Assembly: GCF_011762195.1 (NCBI RefSeq)
Contig: NZ_JAASQK010000002.1
Coordinates: forward strand, 186,001 to 250,000
Source: Sphingomonas oligoaromativorans
GTDB taxonomy: Bacteria; Pseudomonadota; Alphaproteobacteria; Sphingomonadales; Sphingomonadaceae
Direction: 5' to 3'
DNA length: 64,000 bases
Made by a program: the position numbers and the translations under genes
Shown here: piece after piece, positions 8,973 through 20,387 of the stretch
Layout: every line of letters begins with the position of its first letter
How positions within the stretch are numbered: position 1 is the first letter of the stretch
The notes under the pieces: generated by a model
The model's input: the letters and a program-made list of their open reading frames with translations, nothing else
Told to the model about the DNA's origin: nothing
Database searches by the model: none

Positions 8973-9426
8973 CATCGCTCCGCTCCGCCCGCGCCAGGAA
9001 GCATCCCCACGCGGCATTATGGACATCCACATAAGCGATCTCCCGATCGTCCAGCAGCCCCCGAATCCCCGCATCCGCCTCACCCGGCTCCGCGACCGTC
9101 GCCGCGCGCAGCATCCCCACCGCATCGAAGGCGCGCAGGCTCAGCCTCCGCCGTTCGAGCAGCGGCGGCGCGACATCCCGATAGCGCGGCGCCCGAGCGG
9201 CCCCCTCGCGCACGAAGATGGCGTGCGAGGCACGGAACGGCGTCGCCACGTCGGCCGAGACATGGTTGACGAGCAGCACGCTCTCGCCCGGCTCGGCATC
9301 CTCCAGCGTCACGCGACAGGGGAAGGCGCCCGGCTTGTCCACCGTCATGCGAATCGCCCCGGCGGAGAGCAGCGCCTCCACATTGGCGAAGCGGGCGGGG
9401 TCGAGCCCCTCGATGCGATAGGTCAT
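8965..9426 (-). CDS. DUF1203 family protein
   Basis: A 153-aa protein matching DUF1203 (family text such as RIEGLDPARFANVEAL and VHNAAWGCFLARAE). Function unknown. AAGGAG lies 8 nt before the ATG at 9426, which decides the start over the in-frame GTG at 9435. It is the first gene of a two-gene operon with ada, which hints at a role linked to alkylation stress, though that is guilt by association. About 226 nt separate it from the divergent atp operon; apart from promoter sequence I see nothing there. Confidence 0.75.
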   Translation of the reverse strand: MTYRIEGLDPARFANVEALLSAGAIRMTVDKPGAFPCRVTLEDAEPGESVLLVNHVSADVATPFRASHAIFVREGAARAPRYRDVAPPLLERRRLSLRAFDAVGMLRAATVAEPGEADAGIRGLLDDREIAYVDVHNAAWGCFLARAERSDDA

Positions 9427-9652
9427 GATCGTCACTCCTTCGTGGCCATGGCTCCTTATTCCGCAGATCCACGCCGGCCCGCATCCCGCCGCTTGCTCTC
9501 AAACCGCTTTCCGCCCGGAAGCCGACGATCGGCCGCGCTACGCTTGCATCATCCCCCCTCCCCTGCTAACCGGCCGGCGACCCATGCGGGGACGTCTCTG
9601 GGCGCCCCCTTTTTTTACATGGGCTTTGCAGCTTCCGGGGGATTGAGCGCGC

Positions 9653-11739
<2,087 letters not shown>

Positions 11740-11748
11740 TAGGTTCGA

Positions 11749-11768
11749 GCCCCCGCTCCGGCGGGGGC
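11749..11768 (+). repeat. Hairpin between atpA and atpG
   Basis: GCCCCCGC and GCGGGGGC form a perfect 8-bp stem closed by a TCCG tetraloop, 10 nt after the atpA stop and 14 nt before the atpG start. No T-run follows, so it is more likely an mRNA-stability or processing element than a terminator. Confidence 0.6.
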
Positions 11769-11782
11769 CAACGGGGAAGTAG

Positions 11783-12667
11783 ATGGCCAACCTCAAGGCT
11801 CTCAAGATCCGCATCGGCTCGGTGAAGTCGACGCAGAAGATCACCAAGGCGATGAAGATGGTCGCCGCCGCCAAGCTGCGCCGCGCGCAGGACGCGGCCG
11901 AGGCCGGTCGCCCCTACGCCGAGGAGCTCACCAAGGTGATGGCCCGCCTCGCGTCGGGCGTCACCGTCGGCCCGCAAAGCCCGAAGCTGCTCGCCGGCAC
12001 GGGCAAGGATCAGGTCCATCTGATGGTGGTCGCCACCTCGGAGCGTGGCCTGGCGGGTGCGTTCAACTCCAACATCGTGCGTGCGGCCGTCCGCAAGGCG
12101 CGCGAGTTGGAGGCGCAGGGCAAGACGCTGAAGTTCTACCTGATCGGCAAGAAGGGCCGCGCGGTCATCAACCGCCTGTTCCCCGGCAAGATCGTCCATC
12201 AGGTCGACCAGTCGCACATCAAGAACGTCTCGTTCGACGATGCCCATGTCGTGGCCGAGGACGTCATAGCGCGATACGAGGCGGGCGAGTTCGATATCGC
12301 CCACCTGTTCTACGCCAAGTTCCAGTCGGCGCTGGTGCAGATCCCGACCGAGCTTCAGCTCATCCCCGTGCCGATCCCGGCAGCCGAGGGCGAGAAGCCG
12401 AACGGCCCGGTCGCCGCGTTCGAATATGAGCCCGACGAGGAGGGAATCCTCGCAGCCCTGCTGCCGCGCAACGTCGCGGTGCAGCTCTTCCGCGCGTTCC
12501 AGGAGAATGCCGCGTCGGAGCAGGGCAGCCGCATGACCGCGATGGACAATGCGACGCGCAACGCCGGCGACATGATTAATCGCCTGACCATCGAATATAA
12601 CCGCAGCCGTCAGGCCGCGATCACCACCGAACTCGTCGAGATCATCTCGGGCGCTGAAGCGCTCTGA
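11783..12667 (+). CDS. atpG: F1F0 ATP synthase subunit gamma
   Basis: Central rotor shaft of F1. 294 aa, opening MANLKALKIRIGSVKSTQKI and closing with the conserved ITTELVEIISGAEAL, which includes the family signature for the C-terminal helix. A GGGGAAG site precedes the ATG. It sits between atpA and atpD in the standard order. Confidence 0.97.
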   Translation: MANLKALKIRIGSVKSTQKITKAMKMVAAAKLRRAQDAAEAGRPYAEELTKVMARLASGVTVGPQSPKLLAGTGKDQVHLMVVATSERGLAGAFNSNIVRAAVRKARELEAQGKTLKFYLIGKKGRAVINRLFPGKIVHQVDQSHIKNVSFDDAHVVAEDVIARYEAGEFDIAHLFYAKFQSALVQIPTELQLIPVPIPAAEGEKPNGPVAAFEYEPDEEGILAALLPRNVAVQLFRAFQENAASEQGSRMTAMDNATRNAGDMINRLTIEYNRSRQAAITTELVEIISGAEAL

Positions 12668-12675
12668 TAGGCTAA

Positions 12676-14145
<1,470 letters not shown>

Positions 14146-14165
14146 GCCTTACGACCCGGAACTTC

Positions 14166-14194
14166 CCCTCTCCCGCATCCCGTGCGGGAGAGGG
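14166..14194 (+). repeat. Hairpin between atpD and atpC
   Basis: CCCTCTCCCGCA and TGCGGGAGAGGG form a perfect 12-bp stem around a 5-nt TCCCG loop. It ends 14 nt before the atpC ATG, so it may set the relative expression or stability of the last cistron. This C/T-rich palindrome type is common in GC-rich proteobacterial intergenic regions. Confidence 0.7.
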
Positions 14195-14208
14195 TTCAGG
14201 ACAAGACC

Positions 14209-14475
14209 ATGGCCGATCTGAACTTCGAACTCGTCACCCCGGAAAAGCGCCTCTTCTCGGAGAGCGCCTACATGGTCGTGGTTCCCGGCACCGAGGGCGA
14301 CTTCGGCGTGCTGGCCGGCCACGCGCCCTTCATGACGACGGTGCGCGACGGCGAGATTCTCGTCTATTCCGCGCCGGCCACCGTGATCCAGCGCGTCCGC
14401 GTGCAGGGCGGCTTCGCGGAAGTGACCGCCAGGGGCCTCACCGTGCTGGCGGAACATGCGTCAATCGTCGGCTGA
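14209..14475 (+). CDS. atpC: F1F0 ATP synthase subunit epsilon, short form
   Basis: Central-stalk subunit. The start chosen is the ATG opening [17 protein letters not shown]; an in-frame GTG at 14182 falls inside the hairpin and is unlikely. At 88 aa it has only the N-terminal beta-sandwich (ends [13 protein letters not shown]). The C-terminal helical hairpin that inhibits ATP hydrolysis in E. coli (about 138 aa) is absent. A terminator begins 27 nt after the stop, so this is a natural end rather than a visible frameshift. Confidence 0.93.
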   Translation: MADLNFELVTPEKRLFSESAYMVVVPGTEGDFGVLAGHAPFMTTVRDGEILVYSAPATVIQRVRVQGGFAEVTARGLTVLAEHASIVG

Positions 14476-14502
14476 CGACATCGGACATTGCCGGCAAGCC
14501 TG

Positions 14503-14529
14503 AAGGCGTCGCGCCATCGCGGCGCCTTT
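14503..14529 (+). terminator. Terminator of the atp operon
   Basis: AAGGCG-T-CGCG, loop CCAT, CGCG-G-CGCCTT: an 11-pair stem including one U-G wobble, followed by a short T-rich end. It lies directly after atpC and before an unrelated gene. Confidence 0.65.
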
Positions 14530-14589
14530 ATGCGTAACGGGCCATTAAGCAAAACCGCATAAGCCGAAGCCCTGTTCACCGGGGCGTCG

Positions 14590-16593
14590 ATGACTTTCTT
14601 CCTCCAGGATATTGGCGGCTTTCTTCTCGGCACCCTGATGACGCCGTTGCTCGGGGTGCTGCCGGGCTTCGCCCTGCTCGCGCTGCTGGAGCGCGCCGGT
14701 GGCTGGCGCGGCGGGCAAGGCTGGGAGCGGACCGGATGGGCATTGCTGCTGGCCTTCTCGGCTCTGCCGGCCATCGATGCGCTGGCGATCCGCTTCCTCG
14801 GCGTTCCGGCGGCCTTGGCCCTGCGGATCGTGCTGGCGCTCGTGGCGCTCCACCCGCTGATCGGGGCCTTCCGCCCATTCGACCACATCCCTCGCCCGAT
14901 ACTCGCATTCGCCGGTCTGTGGTGGCTGGCGGTGGCCATCGCCTATGTCGATGTCGACTGGCGGGGCAGCCTCTACCAGAGCCTTCTCGTCGTCGATCTC
15001 GTCAAACATGCGGCGGTGGTGGAATCGATCGCGGACCACGGCCTGCCGCTGCGTGACAGCTTCTTCGCCCGCGCCCAGCCGGCGGGCTATTATTACTATT
15101 TCTACTGTCTTCCCGCCGAGATTCGCTGGATGGTGGGCGGCCTGATCGGCGCGCGGATGGCGTTCGCCTCCACCCTGTTCTGGACGGGTTTCGCGCTTCC
15201 CGCCATTCTCTGGCGTGTCGGCGCGGAAGCCGGGCTGATCGCCGAGGGCCGCGAACGGCGCTTCCTGCTGGCGGCCACCTTCCTCTGCTTCATCGCGGGC
15301 GCGGACGTGCCGCTGGCGCTGATCGAACATGCGCTCAACGGCTACACCCTCTCCCAGGTCGAGCTGTGGAGCGAGGAGGTCCGCTTCGCGCTGACCTCGA
15401 TGCTGTGGGTGCCCCACCATATGAGCGCGCTGATCGCCTGCTGGACGGGCGCGGTGCTGATCTGCCGGCGGGAAGAGGAAGGGCCGCGGGCGACCATCCT
15501 TCGGATCGTCACGGCGGGGCTCTGCTTCGGCTCGGCCTTCGGGCTGTCGCTCTGGATCGCGCTGACCGCCGTGCCGATCCTTGCCGTCTGGAGCCTCACC
15601 CGCCTCTGGCGCGGGGAGCGCACTCTGGCGGCATGGCTCGTCCTCGCGGGTGTCGTGGCCGTTCTCGTCTGCCTCCCGCAGATATCCGACATCCTTCAGG
15701 GGCGGAGCGATCAAGGCTTCCCCGTCGGGCTGACGGTGCGCAGATTCGCCTTCTGGTGGATCGCCCCCGGCCAGCCGAACGTGACGCTGGCGCTGATCCT
15801 GCTTCTGCTGTTGCCGGTCGGCTATGCCATCCAGTTCGGCGCCTTCGCGGTCGGCGGCCTCCTTTTCCTGCGCGGGCATCCGGGGGAAATCCGACAGGCG
15901 AACGCCATGCGCTCGCTTCTCCTGATCGCCGCGGTCGTTTCGCTCATCGTCGCGAGCTTTTTCCAGTCCACGATCATCAACAACGATCTGGGATGGCGAT
16001 CGATCTGGTTCGCGCAGTTCGCGGCGATCGTCTGGACGGCGAGCGTCGTCCACACGCTTCCCAGCCTCTTCATGCCGCGTGCGGGCTTCCGCATCCTCCT
16101 GATGATCGGCATCGCCGGAAACCTGTGGGACATGGCCGGGCTCCGCATCATCCGGCCATCGCTTTTCCGAATGCATGGCCTCACGCCCAACACCCACCCC
16201 GCCACCGATCTGGGCGAACGGGAAGCCTATGACTGGGCCACCCGCCATCTCGACGGGAATGCGGTGATCCAGCATAATCCCGGCCATCGTCGTGCCTTCA
16301 ATTTCGGGCTTTATGGGCGCAACCGCCCGGCCATCGCCGACAAGGACGCCAATCTCTTCGGCGCCAGCCGGCAGCAGGTCGCCCAACGCCTCCATGCATT
16401 GCAGCCGATCTTCGATATGCCCATGCCGCTCGCGGACATGCAGGCACGGGCGCAGGCGCAGGGCGTCGATTTCCTCCTGATGGCCGACAGCGATCCGAGC
16501 TGGCGACGGCAGGGATCGCCCTCCTTCCTCGGGCACTGCGCCTATCGGAACATGCATGTCTGCCTGCTGCCGACAAAGGGGACGACATCATGA
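14590..16593 (+). CDS. Polytopic membrane protein, GT-C/DUF2298-like
   Basis: 667 aa with roughly a dozen hydrophobic segments from residue 5 to about 520, then a soluble C-terminal part of about 130 residues (from EREAYDWATRHLDGNAV). Between early membrane spans sits DSFFARAQPAGYYYYFYC (four Tyr at about 167-170). Clustered Tyr in such a loop recalls the DUF2298 (Chlor_Arch_YYY) membrane proteins and more broadly GT-C glycosyltransferases using lipid-linked sugars. I infer that class from topology and this motif only; no activity is proven. It overlaps the next gene by 4 bp (ATGA), so the two probably work together. Confidence 0.55.
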   Translation: MTFFLQDIGGFLLGTLMTPLLGVLPGFALLALLERAGGWRGGQGWERTGWALLLAFSALPAIDALAIRFLGVPAALALRIVLALVALHPLIGAFRPFDHIPRPILAFAGLWWLAVAIAYVDVDWRGSLYQSLLVVDLVKHAAVVESIADHGLPLRDSFFARAQPAGYYYYFYCLPAEIRWMVGGLIGARMAFASTLFWTGFALPAILWRVGAEAGLIAEGRERRFLLAATFLCFIAGADVPLALIEHALNGYTLSQVELWSEEVRFALTSMLWVPHHMSALIACWTGAVLICRREEEGPRATILRIVTAGLCFGSAFGLSLWIALTAVPILAVWSLTRLWRGERTLAAWLVLAGVVAVLVCLPQISDILQGRSDQGFPVGLTVRRFAFWWIAPGQPNVTLALILLLLLPVGYAIQFGAFAVGGLLFLRGHPGEIRQANAMRSLLLIAAVVSLIVASFFQSTIINNDLGWRSIWFAQFAAIVWTASVVHTLPSLFMPRAGFRILLMIGIAGNLWDMAGLRIIRPSLFRMHGLTPNTHPATDLGEREAYDWATRHLDGNAVIQHNPGHRRAFNFGLYGRNRPAIADKDANLFGASRQQVAQRLHALQPIFDMPMPLADMQARAQAQGVDFLLMADSDPSWRRQGSPSFLGHCAYRNMHVCLLPTKGTTS

Positions 16594-17171
16594 GCCCGCT
16601 TCTCCGCACGCTCGCGCTGCTGGCCTTCGCGCCGCTCCTCGGCTTCGCGCTCTATCTGGGCCTTACCTGGACGCCGCTGTTCGCGGGCGTTCACATCCTC
16701 TTCTATCGCGGGCTGTTGCTGTGCGGATCGAGTGCGGTGCTGCTCGGCCTCATCCTCGCCCTGATCGGCAGATGGCGGCCGATCGAACCCGTCGCGATCG
16801 TCGCGGCGGCGGCGATCTCGCTCAGCGCCAATCTCATGTTCCTGATCGTGCTGCCCGTCACCATCGACCGGTCGATCAGCGTCTTCCTGCTGGCCGAGAT
16901 CGACGCGCATCGCGCGTCTCCGCTCACCACGGCGCAACTGGAGCAGGCCTTCGTCCAGCATTATGTCCGCGACATGCACCAGATCGACCGCCGGGTGGCC
17001 GAGCAGACGACCTCCGGCACCATCTCGACCGAGGGCGGCAAGATCCGCCTCACGCCGCGCGGAGAACGCTTCCTGCGGCTGGCGCGCACCCTGTCGGGGC
17101 CGTTCCGCACGGACCCTCGCTTCGTCGGCCTCCCCGCCGATCCAGCGCCGCCCGCCCGAGTGGTTAAGTAA
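16590..17171 (+). CDS. Small membrane protein, partner of the preceding gene
   Basis: 193 aa, family not recognised. Three hydrophobic segments (about 6-28, 36-60, 68-90) are followed by a soluble C-terminal half with HYVRDMHQIDRRVAEQTTSG and a possible winged-helix-like hairpin GTISTEGGKIRLTPRGERFL. The ATG overlaps the previous stop (ATGA), so translation is probably coupled. It may be an accessory or regulatory subunit of the 667-aa membrane protein. Confidence 0.6.
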   Translation: MSPLLRTLALLAFAPLLGFALYLGLTWTPLFAGVHILFYRGLLLCGSSAVLLGLILALIGRWRPIEPVAIVAAAAISLSANLMFLIVLPVTIDRSISVFLLAEIDAHRASPLTTAQLEQAFVQHYVRDMHQIDRRVAEQTTSGTISTEGGKIRLTPRGERFLRLARTLSGPFRTDPRFVGLPADPAPPARVVK

Positions 17172-17234
17172 TTTTCAAACCTTGCCGCCTAAGCCTGTGA
17201 GCATCCGGCGACATCATGAAGAGCAGCCACCAAG

Positions 17235-18716
17235 ATGAACGCGTTCGGCAAGCGAAATGGTATCGGCGGCCCCGGCCAGAGGCCCGCGTTCGGCGTGGCC
17301 CGCCCGATGCATGGCCCTGACGGCGGCGCCGTTCCGGCCGTGGTCGAACCCGCTCCGCCGCCGCCCGAACCCGCCCCCACCGGCGATGCCATGGCGCGGC
17401 TCGCCAGCCGTCAGGCCGGCTCCGGCGAGGCCGCCTCGCACAAGGCCGAGGGCTTCGATGCCTCGGTCCACAAGATCAAGGAGCAGGTGCTCCCGCGCCT
17501 GCTGGAGCGCGTCGATCCCGAAGCCGCCGCCACGCTCACCAAGGATGAGCTGGCCGAGGAATTCCGCCCGATCATCTCCGAAGTGCTGGCCGAGCTGAAG
17601 ATCAACCTCAACCGCCGCGAGCAGTTCGCGCTGGAGAAGGTGCTGGTCGACGAGCTGCTCGGCTACGGCCCGCTCGAAGAGCTGCTGGCCGACCCGGACG
17701 TCAGCGACATCATGGTCAACGGCCCGGAGCAGACCTTCATCGAAAAGAAGGGCAAGCTCCAGATCGCGCCGATTCAGTTCCGCGACGAGCAGCACCTGTT
17801 CCAGATCGCGCAGCGCATCGTGAACAAGGTCGGCCGCCGCGTCGACCAGACGACGCCGCTCGCCGACGCCCGCCTGCCCGACGGCTCTCGTGTGAACGTC
17901 ATCGTGCCGCCGCTGTCGCTGCGCGGCACCGCCATCTCGATCCGCAAATTCTCCGCCAAGCCGATCACGCTCGACATGATGGCGGGCTTCGGATCGATGT
18001 CGGCCAAGATGGCCACCGCGCTCAAGATCGCGGGCGCGAGCCGCTTCAACATCGTCATCTCGGGCGGCACGGGCTCAGGCAAGACGACGATGCTGAACGC
18101 GCTCTCCAAGATGATCGACCCCGGCGAGCGCGTGCTGACGATCGAGGACGCGGCCGAACTCCGCCTCCAGCAGCCGCACTGGCTGCCGCTCGAAACCCGC
18201 CCGCCGAACCTGGAGGGTCAGGGCGAGGTCTCGATCCGCGATCTCGTCAAGAACGCGCTGCGTATGCGGCCTGATCGCATCATCCTCGGCGAAATTCGTG
18301 GCGCGGAATGTTTCGACATGCTCAGCGCCATGAACACCGGCCACGACGGATCGATGTGTACGCTCCACTCCAACTCTCCGCGCGAGGCGCTCGCCCGTAT
18401 GGAGAACATGGTGATGATGTCGGACATCAAGGTGCCCAAGGAAGCGATCAGCCGCCAGATCGCGGACTCGGTGGACCTCATCATCCAGGTGAAGCGCCTG
18501 CGCGACGGCTCGCGCCGCGTGACCAACATCACCGAGGTGATCGGCATGGAAGGCCCGGTGATCGTCACGCAGGAGCTGTTCAAGTTCGAATATCTCGACG
18601 AGAGCGCGGACGGGAAGATCGTTGGCGAATATCGCTCGATGGGCCTGCGCCCCTACACGCTGGACAAGGCCAAGCAATACGGCTTCGACCAGCCCTTCCT
18701 CGAAGCCTGCCTGTAA
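17235..18716 (+). CDS. cpaF: CpaF/TadA-type secretion ATPase
   Basis: Hexameric ATPase that powers assembly of Flp/Tad pili. 493 aa: a disordered Pro/Ala-rich N-terminus (about 1-60), a conserved N-domain (KEQVLPRLLERVDPEAAATL), and the GspE-like core with Walker A SGGTGSGKTTML (about residue 276), Asp box, Walker B RPDRIILGEIRG and the His box (GHDGSMCTLHSNSP). No other tad/cpa genes adjoin it here, so its partners must lie elsewhere. Confidence 0.93.
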   Translation: MNAFGKRNGIGGPGQRPAFGVARPMHGPDGGAVPAVVEPAPPPPEPAPTGDAMARLASRQAGSGEAASHKAEGFDASVHKIKEQVLPRLLERVDPEAAATLTKDELAEEFRPIISEVLAELKINLNRREQFALEKVLVDELLGYGPLEELLADPDVSDIMVNGPEQTFIEKKGKLQIAPIQFRDEQHLFQIAQRIVNKVGRRVDQTTPLADARLPDGSRVNVIVPPLSLRGTAISIRKFSAKPITLDMMAGFGSMSAKMATALKIAGASRFNIVISGGTGSGKTTMLNALSKMIDPGERVLTIEDAAELRLQQPHWLPLETRPPNLEGQGEVSIRDLVKNALRMRPDRIILGEIRGAECFDMLSAMNTGHDGSMCTLHSNSPREALARMENMVMMSDIKVPKEAISRQIADSVDLIIQVKRLRDGSRRVTNITEVIGMEGPVIVTQELFKFEYLDESADGKIVGEYRSMGLRPYTLDKAKQYGFDQPFLEACL

Positions 18717-18788
18717 CGCGAGACGGCTTGTCTTCGGATCAAGGGCGCGCCAGCATCGGCGTATCCCGTTTTTCGGAGACGAGCCACC

Positions 18789-19682
18789 ATGCGTTCCGCC
18801 CTGATCGTACTCCCTGCCCTCGCGCTCGCCGCCTCGCCCGTGCTGGCGGCCAAGGCGCCGGTGCGCCATGCCGCCCCCAAGGCGGCCGTCCAGCACGTCA
18901 CGGTCGATCCCGACATCGCCAGGGCCGTCGCGGACACCGGCCGCAAGGCGGAGAACCGCGCCCGCGACAAATATCGCCATCCCGCCCAGACGCTGAGCTT
19001 CTTCGGCCTCAAGCCCGACATGACGGTGGTGGAGATGCTGCCGGGCGGCGGCTGGTACAGCGAGATTCTCGCGCCCTATCTGGCGGCGGACGGCCATTTC
19101 GTCGCGGCGGTGCCGCCGGGCAAGTCGACTGACAAATATCAGGAGCTGCTCGCCTCCGACGCGGTCCGTTACGGCAAGGCGCAGGTGACGCCCTTCATCG
19201 ACGGCCAGCCCAACCAGCTCGTGCCGGACGGCACCGCCGACATGGTCGTGACCTTCCGCAACATCCACAACCTCCTCGGCTCGCCCGAGCAGGCCGGCGA
19301 CGGCAACGCCCCGCAGGCCTTCGCCGACTGGTTCCGCGTGCTCAAGCCCGGCGGCGTGCTCGGCATCGAGGAGCATCGCCTGCCGGAGACGATGGACAGC
19401 GCGCGCGAGAAGACCACCGGCTATGTGAAGCGCTCCACCGTGATCCGGCTCGCGATGGCGGCGGGTTTCCAGTTCGCGGGCGCCAGCGACATCAATGCCA
19501 ATCCCAGGGACGATCACGATCACCCCAAGGGCGTGTGGACGCTGCCGCCCACCTATGAGCTGGGCGATCAGGACAAGGCCAAATATGCAGCGATCGGCGA
19601 AAGCGACCGCATGACGCTCAAGTTCGTGAAGCCCGATCCCAACGCGCCCGCCCCGGCCGCCCCGGCGCCCGAAGCACATTGA
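18789..19682 (+). CDS. Exported class I SAM-dependent methyltransferase-like protein
   Basis: 297 aa with a cleavable signal peptide (MRSALIVLPALALAASPVLA) followed by a Rossmann-like methyltransferase core: the SAM-loop region reads MTVVEMLPGGGWYSEILAPY (about residues 76-95), then FRNIHNLLG and VLKPGGVLGIEEHR. This matches the predicted-methyltransferase group often found with signal peptides. SAM is not known to be abundant in the periplasm, so the activity or the compartment is uncertain. The Pro/Ala-rich end looks unstructured. Confidence 0.8.
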   Translation: MRSALIVLPALALAASPVLAAKAPVRHAAPKAAVQHVTVDPDIARAVADTGRKAENRARDKYRHPAQTLSFFGLKPDMTVVEMLPGGGWYSEILAPYLAADGHFVAAVPPGKSTDKYQELLASDAVRYGKAQVTPFIDGQPNQLVPDGTADMVVTFRNIHNLLGSPEQAGDGNAPQAFADWFRVLKPGGVLGIEEHRLPETMDSAREKTTGYVKRSTVIRLAMAAGFQFAGASDINANPRDDHDHPKGVWTLPPTYELGDQDKAKYAAIGESDRMTLKFVKPDPNAPAPAAPAPEAH

Positions 19683-19691
19683 GGCGGCGAC

Positions 19692-19717
19692 CGCCGTGGC
19701 CACGTCCGGCCACGGCG
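19692..19717 (+). terminator. Perfect hairpin after the methyltransferase gene
   Basis: CGCCGTGGCC and GGCCACGGCG form a 10-bp stem around a 6-nt loop, 9 nt after the stop codon. No T-run follows, so it is a weak or Rho-assisted terminator or an mRNA 3'-end protector. Confidence 0.5.
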
Positions 19718-19781
19718 CGTCATGCCGCAATGTTCGCGCCGCTTCTTCAGCCTGTAACAATCCGGCGTGATGAGGGGGGCC

Positions 19782-20387
19782 ATGGCCCTCCCCTTCGACG
19801 ATCGCGCTCAGTGGCTCGCTGACTGCATCCTGCCCCACGAGCGTGCGCTCCGGGACTGGCTGGCCCGATCCGCCTTCCTGAGCGGGGATCGGATCGACGA
19901 TCTGGTGCAGGAGACCTACGCCGTCCTCGCCCAGCGCGCCGACGTGGCCTCGATCCGCAACCCGCGCAGCTATGCCTTCCAGGTGGCCAAATCGATCCTG
20001 TTGCAGGATCTGCGACGCTCGCGCGTGGTGGCGATCGGATCGGTCACCGATCTGGAGATGCTCGACCAGCCCGCCGACATGCCGAGCCCCGAGCAGCAGG
20101 CCATCGGGCGCGACGAGCTGGCCCGTGTCGCCACCGCCATCGCCGCCATGCCGCGCCAGACGCGCCGCGCCTTTCAGCTCCGCCGCGTCGAAGGCCTTTC
20201 GCAACGGGACGTCGCCGCCGCGCTGGGCCTTTCGGAAAGCACCGTGGAAAAACATATCGTCCGCGGCATAAAATTGCTGATGCAGCAGTTCGGCCGTGGC
20301 GGAAAAGCATCGTCCGATGCATCCATATCGAGTGATGAAGGACGAGCGTTTGCCGAAGACCGGGCGCGAAACCGCGCAGAGCATTGA
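19782..20387 (+). CDS. ECF sigma factor, FecI family
   Basis: 201-aa extracytoplasmic-function sigma factor with region 2 (RIDDLVQETYAVLAQRADVASIRNPRSYAFQVAKSI) and region 4 helix-turn-helix (LSQRDVAAALGLSESTVEKHIVRG). The start is ATG 19782, directly after GAGGGGGG; in-frame GTG/ATG codons at 19767 and 19770 precede that site. It overlaps the fecR-like gene. In such trios the sigma factor directs the receptor operon when the receptor senses its ligand through FecR. Confidence 0.92.
   Translation: MALPFDDRAQWLADCILPHERALRDWLARSAFLSGDRIDDLVQETYAVLAQRADVASIRNPRSYAFQVAKSILLQDLRRSRVVAIGSVTDLEMLDQPADMPSPEQQAIGRDELARVATAIAAMPRQTRRAFQLRRVEGLSQRDVAAALGLSESTVEKHIVRGIKLLMQQFGRGGKASSDASISSDEGRAFAEDRARNRAEH

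Noticed and set aside
9590-9620. Terminator before atpH (G-rich then a T7 run)
   Set aside because: The pairing is weak, there is no upstream plus-strand gene to terminate, and the T-run is more likely part of the atp leader.
14545-16557. 670-codon minus-strand frame
   Set aside because: Shadow of the 667-aa membrane protein; extremely Arg/Gln/Glu-rich, as expected from the complement of hydrophobic codons.
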